A DNA stretch of 64,000 nucleotides. Source: Antedon mediterranea. Taxonomy: Eukaryota > Echinodermata > Crinoidea > Comatulida > Antedonidae. The notes beneath the pieces were generated by a model. That model was given only the letters and a program-made list of their open reading frames with translations, had not been told where the DNA came from and searched no databases. Position numbers and translations under genes: made by a program. Below are positions 12,029-26,900 of this stretch, in pieces. How positions within the stretch are numbered: the first letter of the stretch is position 1; each line of letters begins with the position of its first letter. The stretch lies in NCBI RefSeq assembly GCF_964355755.1, contig NC_092675.1, forward strand, positions 28,360,912 through 28,424,911, written 5' to 3'.

Positions 12029-15000
12029 CTTAGCGGTATTTCCTAATGAATCTTTCCCACGATGTTACCCTATCGGTAACTGAACTCTCTTGTATGGGAT
12101 AAAACTTTCAGAATGTAATGTCAAATACTCCCAGACTCCTTCGTCCAATCGTTATAAAGATATAGGCCATATTAGTGACGTCTAGCCTAGAGGGGCATGA
12201 GTCACCCGTATGCTGTGAAGGAGAACTTTTCTTTTAATCAGGAAGCTTCAGACTATACGCGCCTACCAATCGTTTGTCGGTAGAACCATTTTAGTTTTAA
12301 TGATTGACATGATTTGAAAATTAAACTGTCAACTAATTACTTTAATATCTATGTGGGTTTAATTGACCTTTCAAAACAAAATGGTTACAAAGCAAAAACT
12401 AAAGTCAGCTGTGTAGGCCTACTAGTTGTTGTACATAGGCCTACTGTACTTCAATGGTTTTTGAAAACCTCCAAAAGGGTTTTTGACACCAGTACTTTTA
12501 TTATACACATTTTAGGGGTTTGCTAGCTGTAGAAAAGTGACAATCTCCCAACCCTCCAAATATGTAAAAGGGAGAGGGGAAAGTGCTGTAGAAAAGTACC
12601 TTGGTTTACACACTTTGCACATTTGTACTTCCCATCAGTTAGCAGACAGTATGTTTTCAGAGAGTGAATAATAAATGCAGACTTAATTATTTACAGAATA
12701 ACAGCAGAGGTCAAAGGTAAGAATATCTAATTCTATACATAAGATACAGTAAAGATATTGACAGATACTTAGCCTTGCTAAGGACCAGACTCTAGTTTGT
12801 ACTATATTTTCCAGTCAATTCAGCTGAAGAGGATTTAATTACAAGATTTCCTAATTATCTATGACAAATACTTTGAACTTGGAACTTATATATAAATGAA
12901 GGTTGTAGGAGCATATTATATTGTAATGATAGTAACGTACCCGTACCTCAATTCTACTGCAAGCCCCTTCAGGAAATGAAGATATTATGATAGTTAAGTA
13001 GCATTATTGACCTAGATTTTAAAGGTGCACTGATTTAAAGGTACTTTATAGTTTAAAAATATATGAACATATTATGTTTAAACTTTACTGTGAAAGGAAT
13101 ATACACCTATACCTGCTGCATTGTGGGAAAGAGTTCAAGTTCAGAATAAAAGACGAATATATATTTTAAATTAAATTAAGGAGAACAACTCAACAAAATA
13201 ATTTTGCTATATCTGTAAATGCTTGTATGATACTGTAGCTATTATTTATTTATAAAAATATTTATGAGTTTTCATTGTTCCATTTGTTTCCATAGACGCA
13301 TCAAAATATACATTGTTTTATGTGGTAGGGTACTTCCCTAATTCTCCCTCTTATTACAATCACTGTATTCAGTTCACTGGTTTAACCAATATTTGAATAT
13401 CATTAGATGAAGAGATGATTTTAACTTTTACTAATTTTGTGGGATGTCCCTTGTTTGTTCACAGGAAATATGCATGTTCTCTGAATATGTATGTCCCAAT
13501 AAGTTACTACTGTACTACTAAACTTCTATAAGATATTCTATATACTCTGCCATTTAATTGGTTGATTATGTATGACATGGTATTTTATATTCTGAGTGAT
13601 ATTCAATTCAACAGCTAGCTTGTCAATATGTTGAGATTTTTTGTGTCACAAAATTGGCAGATAAACATTGCCAAATCTGTAATTAAGCCTGCTCTGCAAC
13701 CAAAATCCAAGCTCTGCCTTTATGACATAGCCTAGCAATACATGAAGGAAGTGGTTTTGTTGTGACCGAACTGATAAAAATGAATGATTATTAAATATTG
13801 GGTTGGACAGAGTGTGCTTGAACATCAGTAATCTTTCAACTCATGATAAACTCTGCTCATCAACATTTATTATTGTACGATATGATATTATTAAACTTGT
13901 TTTTAGAAAATGTATAAAATATAATAGAAACATATCACTATCTGTAGGAATATTACCTATAGCTTACCTAACCCCAATTTACAATGTTTGTATAGACTAT
14001 ACACTATAGAGTGTGGATCGTCAATAGAGAACTGGTTTATCTTGAAAGTTATTGTAACATTTATCTCGATAAAATCGGTTAAATTGAGTGCTAATGTGGA
14101 GCATTTCTGGCGTTTCACTGTACAAGTCTTGAATAATATGTGAAAAATAAAATTAAACAATTGGCATACACGTACACAACTATAAACTGATGTTGAAAAA
14201 AGATAGTACCATATTTAAGAGTAGACACTGACATTTAAAAGAAAAAATGCAATTAAATATATCAGATACTCCTGAGTATTAGAAAAAAAAATGTGAAAGA
14301 GTGAAATATAGATTTAAGTAATAAACAGCAAAATGAAACATTGTGATGTGATTGATGTACTGATAGACAAGTGCAGAAACAAGGAGAAAACTTCGCCAAT
14401 AGATGAGTCATGCACGGGGTCATGCAGCAGCCAATGTCGATGGAAGGCATCAGGAAAGATGTGAGGTAATCTTGCTATTATTTGATTACAACTTTACAAT
14501 TCTAAATATTTCCCTATGGGACAACACAACAGTCTAATAAGGCAGCCATTTCCCAACAGGAAAACCATAAAAACCATCAAAATAGTGGATTGTAGATACA
14601 ACAGACAATACACACTGACGAAACATGAGTTGATATAAGGAATAATGCATTGTACCTTATCTATTAAATGATCTCTATCGTTATTCATCATCTACAGTAC
14701 TTTGTGCTTCTCCAATAACTTGAAAGAAGTGACCATCGTTAAAGTAAATTAAAATTAATGATCTACAAATGCTATGACACACTGAAGAAACAGTTACAAA
14801 AATATGTTACCTTATCAAATATGCTACAGTACCTTGTTAATAGATCTATCTTGTTATGTTCTCTCCAATAATTTAAAGAAGTTGCGAACATCAAATACAA
14901 TGACAATTATGATTTATAAATGCAACGAAAATATTTAAACATGTTTTTTAACTAATAAACAAAACAGTGAAACTTGAAGTTCTTACAAATGAAAGCACGA

Positions 15001-16861
15001 AAGAATAGAATAAATGATAATGAGGAAGTAATGATATAATTTGCTATGAAAAATCTATTACAACCACATAATATTAAAATTATGGAGCAGTTATTGTTAA
15101 GAGCATTGTCCTATACAATAGTCTATTGTATTCAAAGCTTTTTACAACTCGAACCAAACATTATATCATCACCAACGACTATTCTTTGTTATTGATTGAT
15201 TGATTAATATTTCAGAATTCCATATCCAATCATTGCAAATTGAAAGGAAAAACATTTATTAGTGAAGAGACTAACAGACCTTAAAAGATAGTGTTATGGT
15301 AGTCCAGTTAGAAAATGACTAATTATAAAAAATAATTTAAATTCAGGTTTATAAATTCAGGTTCAGAAATGTCCAACATAATAGAATGGAAGGAGCTTAC
15401 TATAGATTATAAGAGTTTGGTACCAATAAGTGCCATGAGCAACTGATATGCATTAAAGCACAGATATGCATTCAATCTTGTACTAAAACATACCTGAATT
15501 TTATCCTCCTTCGTGTAGAAAACCATGTTATCATTTATAGATGTGTGCATTGATACTATAGAAAAGCTACTGTCTATCGTGCTTGCTAGACAAATAGGTT
15601 CTGTTCTAGGAAATCACAAGTGTGGACAAACTACAATATACTGTATTGTTTCCTGGTCATTGAAACAACTCTTTATTGGTCTTAAAGACTAAACTATGTG
15701 ACAATATATATTATCAATAACAAAATATTAAATATTGATAGTAATATTCTGGACACGCACGCAACTTACAGTAGGTTCAAATAGTGATGAATTGGTTTTA
15801 AAGACTTTCTATATTCAAAAGTTTGTGCAGTTGTACTTGATAGATTGATATTTCAGTTTGCACAATTATCAATAGATAAACCAAACCAAAATAAACAAAA
15901 AATGAAAGATGAAATATAAACAAAATTAGAATGTACACCATAAGAATGATATTTTTATCCCATATAAGACAGACTAAAAGCGTCTACTTTGGAATAAAAG
16001 ACAGTTTTAAGACAATTTAAACAAAAAAGTGTTGAAGGTCAGAAAAGTTCCCATAAAATTTGACAGGAATTATCAAAGAGGTCTTTTCTTTAATTTTGAA
16101 TTAAGTGCGGCACTTTTAGTATACCTAAGTTTCTAAGTAAATATCCAATATTCTATTTCTATGAACCTGGAAAGGGGTTTATAATTTTAAGTACTGTAAT
16201 ATAAAATTATTGAATGAGATTGCAATCTAAAGTATAAGAGATAATTTGTACCAAGATGACATAACAATTTAACAGGGGACCTTGTACACTTACTTGTACA
16301 TAATCAGTTTAAATATTCGCCATAATTGAATCATATCAATCTGTATTACCATACATACTGACACCCAAGACCAAGTAATACATTCTGTATATATATATCC
16401 TTCACTTATAACTAATGTCAGGTTCTAAAAATAACACATTTTTTATCAAACTTTTATAAATTTCAATGTAACCTTGTCCTCTGTAGCTTTTTGATGCAAA
16501 CTTTCCTCATTCAATCAAACTTTATTAATTTGAAGAAATCAAGACTTTTAACAATATATCATAGAGACAGAAATAACAAAAATTAATTAGTAGTAGAAAA
16601 ATCTACAATGCCATTGCTAAAATAGTAGAACTATTAATGAGATACTTTTCAATTAAACAAGAAAGCAGAAAGAACACTATACTGTTAATTACCACTTCGA
16701 CCATAATAAAGGGACATTTTCAATGAAAAAAATAAGAAAGACTGTTAAGTTAACCACTTCAAACCCTATCAAGGGGACACTTTACCATGAAACAAATGAG
16801 GGAAAATATAAGGTTCACCATTGTGACCAACTCCGATTCAGACGAGACACCACTATAAGGG

Positions 16862-17013
16862 GTCTTTCACACCTGTTCTGGCACGGTTCCGGTGCGGTGC
16901 TGGAAAATCCAACCGAAAGTCAACTTTTTATAGACGCGTAGAGCGTCCATGAAAACGAAACATTGATGGTCGATTTGCCGGACCGGAACCATGCCGGAAA
17001 AGGTGTGAAAGAT
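16862..17013. mobile_element. short palindromic MITE with ~35-bp inverted termini
   Basis: The left end TCTTTCACACCTGTTCTGGC...GGTTCCGG matches the reverse complement of the right end CCGGAACCATGCC...AGGTGTGAAAGA at about 30 of 35 positions. The element is only ~152 bp and has no coding capacity. Its GC content is clearly higher than its surroundings. I could not define a convincing target-site duplication. Confidence 0.65.
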
Positions 17014-17677
17014 CATTTAAGGCACACTTTTTATGAAACAAAGAACAATACTAGAGTGGCAAACACACACCCCTGTTTATATATTGTCCCTCGTTCGTTT
17101 TTAGGAGGCGTTCTACTGTAAATACAGAAAAAAATGTTTATGTAACACTAAATGGAAACAAATTTTAGTGACATATTCATTCATTATGTTTTTCTTGAAT
17201 TGTTTTGAATGAATTAATTACAATATATTATAGTTAATAATAGTACACTGTCTTTGTACTATGGGTAAATTAGACAAGATGCCTCTTCTGTTATAAATAC
17301 TGTAACATAAAATGAAAGGTTTCAACAAAATATCACAAATAGAATTTCCTATATCCTAAAAAGAACCCCCCTGTTTCTAACGTGCATCAGATTTTTCATA
17401 TCTCATTAGTATTTCAGCCCCACATATTACCTCAGTGGGCCCCTAACAATATAACAATTCTTGATCCCCATTCTTCCACCTGTTGTATAATGTTTCTTGT
17501 ATATAATATAATCAGATTAGTTGAATATGATTGGTAGAGACAAAAAGACGAGACAAGTTAGCAACCACACCGCAAACAAAATTGTGAAAGTTTAATATTA
17601 TTTCAGACATAATTTGTACAAGGCTCAATGGATGCACAGAACAATGAACAGAAGGGGGTGATGGGATGGAAGGTGCC

Positions 17678-17940
17678 GTATTGCGTAATCACAAGTGGGA
17701 ACCAACGACGTAACAGTGCAGCAAACATCGCCACGAGAAATTAAATAAGTTTGATTTCACGCAACACTGCAAGTCAAAAGAACACTGGAAAAATAGTACA
17801 GCGCGTACTCAAAAGTACGCGGAATGAACCAGGTCAAGCATGTTTGATTTCACGTAGGCGGGGGCAAACACAATTATTGGAAGGGCATTTGCTTACGTTG
17901 CGTCGGTTGTGTTACGTTGCGTCGCTAGTGGGAACCAAGC
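17678..17940. repeat. GC-richer repeat sharing a 32-bp block with the element at 52.9 kb
   Basis: A block starting GTATTGCGTAATCA and ending GTGGGAACCAACGACG at 17678-17710 reappears with about one mismatch, reverse-complemented, at 52896-52928. A second GTGGGAACCA and two TTACGTTGCGTCG blocks lie near 17891-17940, so the region looks like one or two degraded non-autonomous elements. No protein was recognised. Confidence 0.55.
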
Positions 17941-18640
17941 TTAAGGAGTAGCACACACTCCCCTCATTTACAGCTGAAACATTTCTGTAGTCCGTTAAGC
18001 CTAATGTAGCGTTATCTTCATTTCGCTCTCATCTCATATTTTTTCTTCCTGTTTGATTGATTACAAACAACAGTTTTCAAATAAAGCCTACATAATAGTA
18101 CTTGACTCCAGTTAGTCATCCTAATTGTTTGAATGCATTCTGTCATCAAAACAGCAATGCCAAACCAACTTTTAAAAAACTTTGTCATTCGAACATATGT
18201 CTTCATCATCTTTTTCACATGTTCCTTTGACTTTACAATTTGCCTGGTTAAAATGTGAGGCTTTGTTCCGACTCGGGCGAAATGCAGGGATGTAAGCCCA
18301 CTGTAAGTGATTTGACCAATCATGATGCAATGTTCATCCAAAAAGTTGCTTGTGATTGGTCAACTCACTTGTTGACACAGTTGCAGATAAGTGTATCCTA
18401 AATTAATACAAACAGACAGTTTGTATGACCTTTAAATCAAAAGTGCTAATTTGGAAAAACAATTTTGAGACTTTATAAAAGCATGGCCAAACCATAGAGG
18501 GGGCTACTTAAAACATTCTCATGCATCAGTATCTATAGTAAACAATTTGTATGCCAGGTGCTTTCCAAGCATGCCATTATTTGCTGATTTTTTTTTTTTT
18601 CCAAAACAAGCTGGAGACATTCTCCTTCAGGAGATAACTC

Positions 18641-18795
18641 TAAAGCTCACACTATCAAACTTGACTTGTGACAAAAAAATGTGATGTGCTCATAATGGAC
18701 ATGATGATGTCATATCTCTACCAAATTTGGGCATATCACTACCATATTTGGGCACACTTTTTGAGTCAAACTAGTTTGATAGTGCAGACAGAGCT
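18641..18795 (+). mobile_element. MITE, CTGTCTACACTA family, full length
   Basis: The left end TAAAGCTCACACTATCAAAC has lost a few bases. The right end TTTGATAGTGCAGACAGAGC is its inverted partner. The interior contains ATGTGATGTGC, GACATGATGATGTCAT and CACTACCATATTTGGGC, as in the copies inside VPS15. Confidence 0.8.
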
Positions 18796-19282
18796 AAAAA
18801 AATCGAAAAACTCCTACTTTTATCCTAAGACTTGTGTGCTAAATGATATTCCAAGCAATGTTGACAAGTTGTCCATTCTCCCTAGATACTACTGCGGTTA
18901 AGTTTAAGAAAAAGTTGATATGATTTTACATTTGCCATGACAATACAAACACATAAATTTGACTTCATGCGTTAATTATTGGTCATTGAAAACAATTAGG
19001 ATCTGAGACAAACAAGTTTATTGTCTATAATGTACAGCTTGTTCTTAAAGCATAGTTCACTGTCGAAAACTAAACAATAAATCATCGTGGGAAATGATAC
19101 AAAAGAATTATGAAAATGTTGGCAAATAACCATTAGAAATCAACAAAATATTGTGACTTTGGAATGAGTCATGGAATTAAGAACCTTACAGAATTATAGG
19201 ATTGTTATGCACAAACTACACTATATGCCACGTTGTATAGTTTTAAGTTAAGAGAAATTTAGAATGTTGTTTTCTTTAATGT

Positions 19283-19400
19283 ATTATTATTATTATTATT
19301 ATTTCATATACAGTAGCACTTTTCCAAAAGAAAAATGATCACCGCGCTTCACACCCGCTTCACATAAAGAAAAATTGGAAAGAGGAATTAGGAAACAGAT
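19283..19400 (-). mobile_element. LINE 3' tail with (ATT)n
   Basis: An (ATT)n run is followed by GCACTTTTCCAAAAG and AAATGATCACCGCGCTTCACA. The same order (ATT run, GCGCTTTTCCAAA, AAATGATCAAAGCGCTTTACA) occurs at 40030-40130, where it is attached to a reverse-transcriptase remnant. It is therefore most likely a truncated copy of the same minus-strand LINE family. Confidence 0.6.
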
Positions 19401-20067
19401 GCTATTGGGAGACAGGAGATTATACACCTGTCCACTTTTCAAAAGTGTAATTAATAAAAAACTTTAATTTAGATTTCAACCACTAGAGTTTCAACGGCTC
19501 TTTTGTGATATGGAGTTCAACAAAAAAATAAATTCATCTAGTTCCTAATTCTAGACATAATGAATCTATGAACATGGAATATACAATGACATTAATAGAC
19601 AACAGAGATAGGAACATCTCATCAGTGTTGACACGGTTGTCACATGTTTGCAGTACTTTATTCTAATACAATATTATCTAAAATAGTGTGACATCATAGT
19701 TTGATTTTAAAATTTACTTTTCAGGGATGTCATCTGAAAAAGTTGGCTGTACTGGTACTGGTACTGGTTCAAGTAACCGTCTCACAGAGACATCTGGTAG
19801 CCATTGACTTAAAGTTGGCATTTGGATGCGTTACTTTTAAATGTACAGTATGAGAGTGACTACTACCAAATTGCACAGTCACAAAACAACTTATAAAACA
19901 GTTCATATATACAGTTAAAACATTGCTGGGAATTATAAATTTCTGTTGAAGCAGGCTCCAATAGTAGTAGTGTTAATTCAAAAACTTTAAAAGTTCATTC
20001 TTAGCAAGCAAGCAGTGTTTTTTTAATTTCATTTTTAGTCGACTGACCGAATGTACTGTACACTTAG

Positions 20068-20168
20068 AAACACACATATACATTCTTTAGTGGCAAATGT
20101 ACTGTCAAGTAGCCAGTGTACAAACACACATATACATTCTTTAGTGGCAAATGTACTGTCAAGTAGCC
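20068..20168. repeat. near-perfect tandem duplication, 54-bp period
   Basis: The block AAACACACATATACATTC...GTACTGTCAAGTAGCC is present at 20068-20114 and again at 20122-20168 with no visible mismatch, which suggests a recent duplication. No function is apparent. Confidence 0.85.
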
Positions 20169-20856
20169 TGTATTCATCTCTGTGTATTTTCAATCTTATC
20201 AGAAACATACGGAACGGTACGGATGACAGTTTAGCCAAAAATGAAACATGTAAATTTAATGAGAAACTAAGTATTTATTTAATTTTATTCTTGCTCTTAA
20301 GAGGAATAATAAACTAATATATGTCTACAAAGCAGGATAAACTGAAATCAATTAAAATAAATTATTTGTTATCTGTCTAAAAAGGAATCGCAAAGCATCT
20401 GTATTCTTATGAGACCATTCAGGAAGACTGTTAACATCTTCTTTAAAAATCAGCGTTAGGGAAAAAGTGACTCTGCAAAAACAGTTATCATCAGTTGTGT
20501 CTCTCACAAACTGAAATGGAAACTATCTCAGTTTAGCACTTTATACTGTCTTTAATTTGATCTATAATTAGAAAAGTACTTCCTGAAACAATATAGTGTA
20601 GGTGGTCTTAAACCTAACTTATTTTTTTTTTTTTAAATAATTAATAAATTAATAAATTTCTAATTAGAATTTTTTTGAAATTGAATATAGATTTTGAATT
20701 CTTCAATTTAACTGTAGGTTACCTACCTAGGATACTGTACAATAGTCTTATTAGTCACGTAATATTTTCCATGGCATACAGAGAAATTGATGATCACAAT
20801 ACTATCAGTAAAATATTAATTATGAAAAAATGATTACAATAAATTTATCCTTTGGG

Positions 20857-20965
20857 ACATCCCTATTCAGGAGACATCACTATTCCATGAACATTCCTAT
20901 TTAGGGGACACTGTTATTCAGAGGACACCTCTAATACAGGGACACATTCATGTAAAATGAACACT
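20857..20965. repeat. degenerate GGGACAC / TATTCAGG short tandem repeat
   Basis: GGGACATC, GGAGACATC, GGGGACACTG, GAGGACACC and GGGACACATT recur about every 20-25 bases with TATTCA or ATTTAG between them. Similar units (GGGACATTTT, GGGGACACTTT, GGCACACTTT) flank the MITE at 16.9 kb, so this is probably one dispersed simple repeat. Confidence 0.5.
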
Positions 20966-23900
20966 ACATAAACTGCTATTAAGCTGACAACTTTGTTGGG
21001 TTCCAAAAATGGCCCCTTTAAAGGTGTTCTATAAGTATTAGCAAAGTTCTTAAAAGTAAATTAACACATGGTATTTATTAAATTTGATTACAAGAAAATT
21101 GTAATAATTATGATATTGTCTATGGATGACATATCAAAGCTTTAGGCAGAAAATTGTAAATTAAAGTCATACTCATGCACCTTCGGGAGGTTTGATGACA
21201 AAAGAACACCACAAAAGATGATAGAAGGATTGAACAGATTTAATTTGATTCCTGACAACAAGAATATGTGCATTGAAGCATAAACTGGACAAAATTATGT
21301 CATCATCGCCAGACATAAAAATCTTTTTTAAGTTTTATAAAAAAAAATCATAGACAGGAACTACCAATCAGTGTTGATACAATAGTGAAGTATTTACATT
21401 AATATATTTATCATGACATATTTTGTTTTCTAATGAATAAAATATAGTATAATTGACATTCAAACATTTTTACACCAACAAAAATCCAAGGTATCCTGCT
21501 ACAGTAGATCTTTTAAAAATCTAAAATCAAAGAATTTTAAATTTCTGTCCATTTCTTAAGTCACATAAAAGTCAAGATCAAATAAATTATTAAATAAATT
21601 GGTCAATAATTCGAATAATATATACAAAATATGGTAAACTTAATTACATTTTTAATAAGTTACAGTAAGCTTCTACTATTAGTAAAAAATGTATTTATTC
21701 TTGGTCCTTAGTTTAACTGGAAACTGAGGAAATTCGGATTAGACTCTCCACGGACCCACAGCAGACGTACAGTAAATGTTTTGTTGATGGTTTTGAAGGC
21801 TACAGTATTTTCCAACAAGAACAATTTATGGAAAGGAATCAAACATGAACAGTTTTATTTTTATCTGTAAGATTTCCATTGTACAGAGATAGCTGGAACA
21901 AAAATTTATTTCCAATAATTTAATTTATGTGAAAGTCTTTAAAAATAAAGTTTCACAAAAAGCAAGCAAAGCAAAAACTCCTTAAAATATTATTAAAAAG
22001 TTAAAAAAAAAATAAAAATAATATTCCGACTAGCTGATTGTGTTTCACTTTTTGCATTTCCATTACTATGTAATTTCTTTATAATAAATCTTAAGTGCAG
22101 AATACTCTTATGATGCTAAAAATCCACTTTCTAAGATAGTACAGACTTGGCAAGGTTGTAGTAGCAGCTTTAAACTCTTTCCCCCCTGAAGTTTTAAAAC
22201 CTAAGAAGGGATAAAATACTAACCTTGACATACACAGTAGTGCACGTTTACAAATTACACAATTTCAAATCATATAATATTATGAATTTTATTTTTGTAT
22301 ATCAAAAAATGCAATGACGGTAATTGAAACAGATTGGATAAAAACAAAAATGAGCACAATTAACACATTTTTTAAGGTTCTGTATTTATCAAGGTCGAAT
22401 GCACCCACAAGCAGTCACAAATTTGTTTATTTCAATATTATATCAGATAAAGATTCATTAAAATAAAGTTTTACAAATCCTTGGCATTTAAAACTTTCTG
22501 TTAATTTCCTCTTTACACTGGAGACTTGATAAGAAGATGTTTGAATTCGGGGATAAACGTCTTAATGAAAGGATGTAAACGACTTAATTAAGACATTCGG
22601 CAATTGAACCGCTGCCTTTCAAGACACCACCATAAGTTGCTCTAGACTAGTATTTCCCTTGACCATTAAGAACTCATTTACAGTTGTCTAGTTTTTACAT
22701 GACCTGTAACCAATCAATCAGTATACATTAATTTTAACTTTTTGGTTTGACCATTGGCATGTATATTTAGAATAGTAGATAGTTGATGATTAACAAGAGA
22801 TCCTACACCTAGAAATCAGGTCAAGACTCGACAATTAACTTGGTACATGTATTTATATATTTTATACATTTTGAAAAATGCGAACGATTTACAACTTTAA
22901 AGTAGTTTATATCAACTGCTACTTTTACGGATTTCTTAAGAGCTTTCGTAAGTCCTCGATTAAAGTTTAGCTAAATTATTCACAACATCACCTTAAAGAC
23001 TTCGGTTTCAATCAAGGACTTGAAAGTTGGAAAAGCTCTCGAAAAAATCTGTAAAAACAGCAGTTTTAAACTATTTATACAAACAGCACACCTACAGCAC
23101 CCCTGAATGTATTGAGGAGTGCAATTTGTAGCACACCTATGATTTTTAAAAGACAAGGCCTGCCCAAAATGTGTTATCCTATCTCCTCCTAAACCTTGAC
23201 GGCCACTCACACCATTCGGGCTGGGGAACATTTTCACCATTCGGAAATGATAAAACAACATTTTTTTATGAATTTGGGAAAAAGAAAAATTTCTTTGCAA
23301 CGACCGAATGCAGTAAATTTCTTTCGTATTCCCGACATTATAATCAGGTCACAGTGAGGTCATCAATAATTCACTAAGTAGATGGTGCCCATCCATTAGA
23401 CATTGGTAAACCACTTTATTGATAACCATGTCAGACAGGTACATTGTAAAGTTTTAAATACAAAATAGTATGATTATCGATGAATAATAGAAATAGTTTA
23501 TTAAAGCGATAATAATGAATAACCATTTTTGTAATACAATATACATTGCAAAATTAGATATTGTTTTGAAATTATTGCAGCATGCTAGCAGCTTAACTAA
23601 CTGTTTCCCGGTGGAGGTGCGGCATCCAGAGGAAATGCACTGATCATCAAAATAATAAGCTACAAATGTATGAAATAATGATTCGGAAAAAACATATTAC
23701 ATAACAATAAATAATAACAGAATCGTCAAATAACAAATTACAAATGCAATTTTACTTACATTATTAAAAAATTGAATCAAAGGCCTGGCCATTTGGATTG
23801 TTATATGAAACAGCTGGCACTATGATACTTCAGCCTCCATATGATTAGCAGTATAACAGCTACACAATAAATGACCTATATACTTAGACAGTGTTGTCTT

Positions 23901-26900
23901 GTCTTTAAATTATAGAGCCTAGATTAAATTTTTATTTGATTGCTATTGATACCAGCCAATTTTCAAAAATCAAGGAAATATGTCCAATTGCATGTGACAA
24001 TGAGAATCTCATAAAACTAATATTCATGATAGTGAAAGTCTAAAGGGTAATTCTTATTTTTTTGATAAATAAAAACAAATATTAAAATATAAAACACTTC
24101 TTGTATAGGTGAGAATATTTGTTTTTTTACATTAACAAGAAGTAGTGCAGGGATTTCTAGTGTTCGCTTAACTCTACTCCCGTTCACCACTCAACGCTCT
24201 TCGATTATTATCAGCCTATGTTGCATGGGGGAAATTATATGCTCCCTGTTGTATCATTTTTTTTTTTATGTTGGAGCGGTCTAGGGTTTTTATTAAATGT
24301 GTTCATATGTAATCATAATCATCTGTAAATTAAATTGAAACTGGGAAACATTTGCATTAGTCCATACATGGATCAATGGCTTTACGTCTCATCTGAAGGA
24401 CAAGGCAAAGAGAGTAAATCATCTTGCCAAAATAGGAACCCATGCTTTACTAAACAGTACTATCTATTATTTATATTGAATAGGTGACATTTTGGTTTAA
24501 AGTGTTGAGTTCTATTATTCTACAAATTGTGTGAAGTGATTAATATTTATGCTGATGAGTAATGCAAGATATAAGCTGGTTTATAAAACCACGTTACAGC
24601 CCAAACGTTGTTTCTCATCCAAATAATCTTTTCTTGTAAATATGTCTCATTTTGTAGAAATCTAGATTTCCTGTACAGCAGAAAATGTATCATAAATTTT
24701 AATATGCCTTGTATTGTAAATAAATGAAATAAATGAATAGTCCTCTTACTTAATTGTTGATGGTTCTTCATCCATTTCCTTTATTTCGGAAACATGTAAA
24801 ACTAAAAAAGAAAAAATCTTCCACAAAAACATCCTAAAATATCAATTTGCACCAACGCTAATGTAGGTTAGATTGTGGTTTTTATTAAACTATTACAACT
24901 GTCATGAATTCTGTTCTTAAAACTATGAATATTCAAAATCGAGACAGTATAACAACTGGACATACCACTGTCAGACCTGCCATCTCACCAGACTCTGTTG
25001 TATGTCACTCAATTTTAATACAATCTCTTGTCCTCCTATTGAATGCAATTTTCACTTTGTTTTTATCATCATTTCTCCTGATCAAATGTACTCTCATTAT
25101 ACTGATTTTACAAATTATTCGGAAGATACTCTGATTTATGTGTAAATTTGATTGATTTGATATTGTTTTATATTGCAATAGTATTCATATTTTCGTAAAC
25201 TTTTTGATGAAATAAATAACAAAGCCATTTCAAAATCAAAAGTTGCCATTATTTTTTTTTAGAGGGCAGCAAATAATTAGTTGTTTGTTTTTAAATATCT
25301 TGCATCCTCATTGGTTATTTTCTTGCATTCTTTTTTTCCTTTATATATTTTAATGTCTTTTTTATAAGTTGTAATGTGAACTTGTATTTTAAATAATTTA
25401 TTGATTGTTATTTTTTAAATATTGTAAATTAAACAATGTTTACTTTGTTGCAAATAAAGAATTTCAATATTTGTATACTTTGGAAAATTCAGCTCTTTAT
25501 TTATAATTCCAGATTTTTTTACCCAAAAGGTTGATAGGTCTGCATTTATAAAGCATAATTTAATTAACAAAGGAGGGATCGATTAGAAAGAAAGAACAAA
25601 AATAAATGATGAATTGAAAGAATTATATTTGTAATATCTAAATCATTCATTCTTATTCGCTATAACCAAGCTCTTTAACAAAAGTGTACTATATTTTCAA
25701 AACTGTAATCTGCAGTCTTTAAAGTTAAAACCTACCCAATTTCCTTGTAGATTATCTACTCCCAAGATGCTTTAAAAAGTATTAGATATCTACACAAGAA
25801 ATCTACTCTATCATCACAGATGTACTAGACTAGTCCAGATTTGAGAAAAATGAAATGCTGTAGGCATTTCGTGTTAAAAGCAAATAAACATGTATACTAA
25901 AAAACCCAAAATAATTGGCACGACTGAGTTCTGTACATTTCCTTGAGTGAACAAACGAAAAAGGCTTTTTGCTAATAATATGTTACAGTAGGTAAACTTG
26001 GAAGAGATAGAAAGAATCAAACTTCAGCGAATTGTCTTACAGACTCTCAAGAAAAGTGTCACACTTAAAAGTATGTATATACAGTAGCTTAGCCTATGTT
26101 ATAATGAACATTTAGTTGTTGTTAGTGAACTAGACAATTATTGCAGAGAAATTTTTAAAATAATTTAAACTTTTCATATCATTGCTCTCCCTCACGTTTG
26201 GCGGTTTATCCAGGTAAGCTAGGCACAAAATAGACAATGATATTTGCGACTGATGTGTAATGTTTTAGTTCCTCTGCTTGTCTTCTTTCGGCTATTTGAT
26301 TGGTTGGTAACTTTGTGTACGTTAAAATCTTTGATGCATGACTTTTGAAACATTCATATCGTTTAATAATCTGCTACCTAATCTGTTTTCGCAACAGAAT
26401 CCATTTCCTGTAATCTTTCAGCGATGTAGCCACAAGAAATAATGTGGTCCGGTTTTTCGCAAGAAAAGGAAAAAAATTCTGTTTAAGCCAATGGGTTGTC
26501 AAAGGCTTTTGTGAAAAAGTGGTCAGATTGAAACCTTACCAACCGTACTGCATTTTCTTAATGCAGACCCATCAAGTTTACGCAGCGTTGTACCATACAG
26601 AACCATAATTCCATAGGTGTGAACAAAACAAATATACTTTAAAATTTACTGTATTAAACTATTATATTTATTTAAGAATCGTAGTAGAAATTAGTTGCTT
26701 TTATATGCTTTGTGGGCTTCAGAATGAAGAAATAAAATAATATACAGTATCACAAGCTTAGGTTATGATAAAACCAAGTATCAAGTTATTTACCAGTTAT
26801 TATAGAGCCTAAAAGTTTTGCTTTCCTTAATACACCCAAAATCGTGTTCAATAAAGCATAAAGTCAATCTTTGTATGAAGGTAAAAACTTGCATTGTTAT

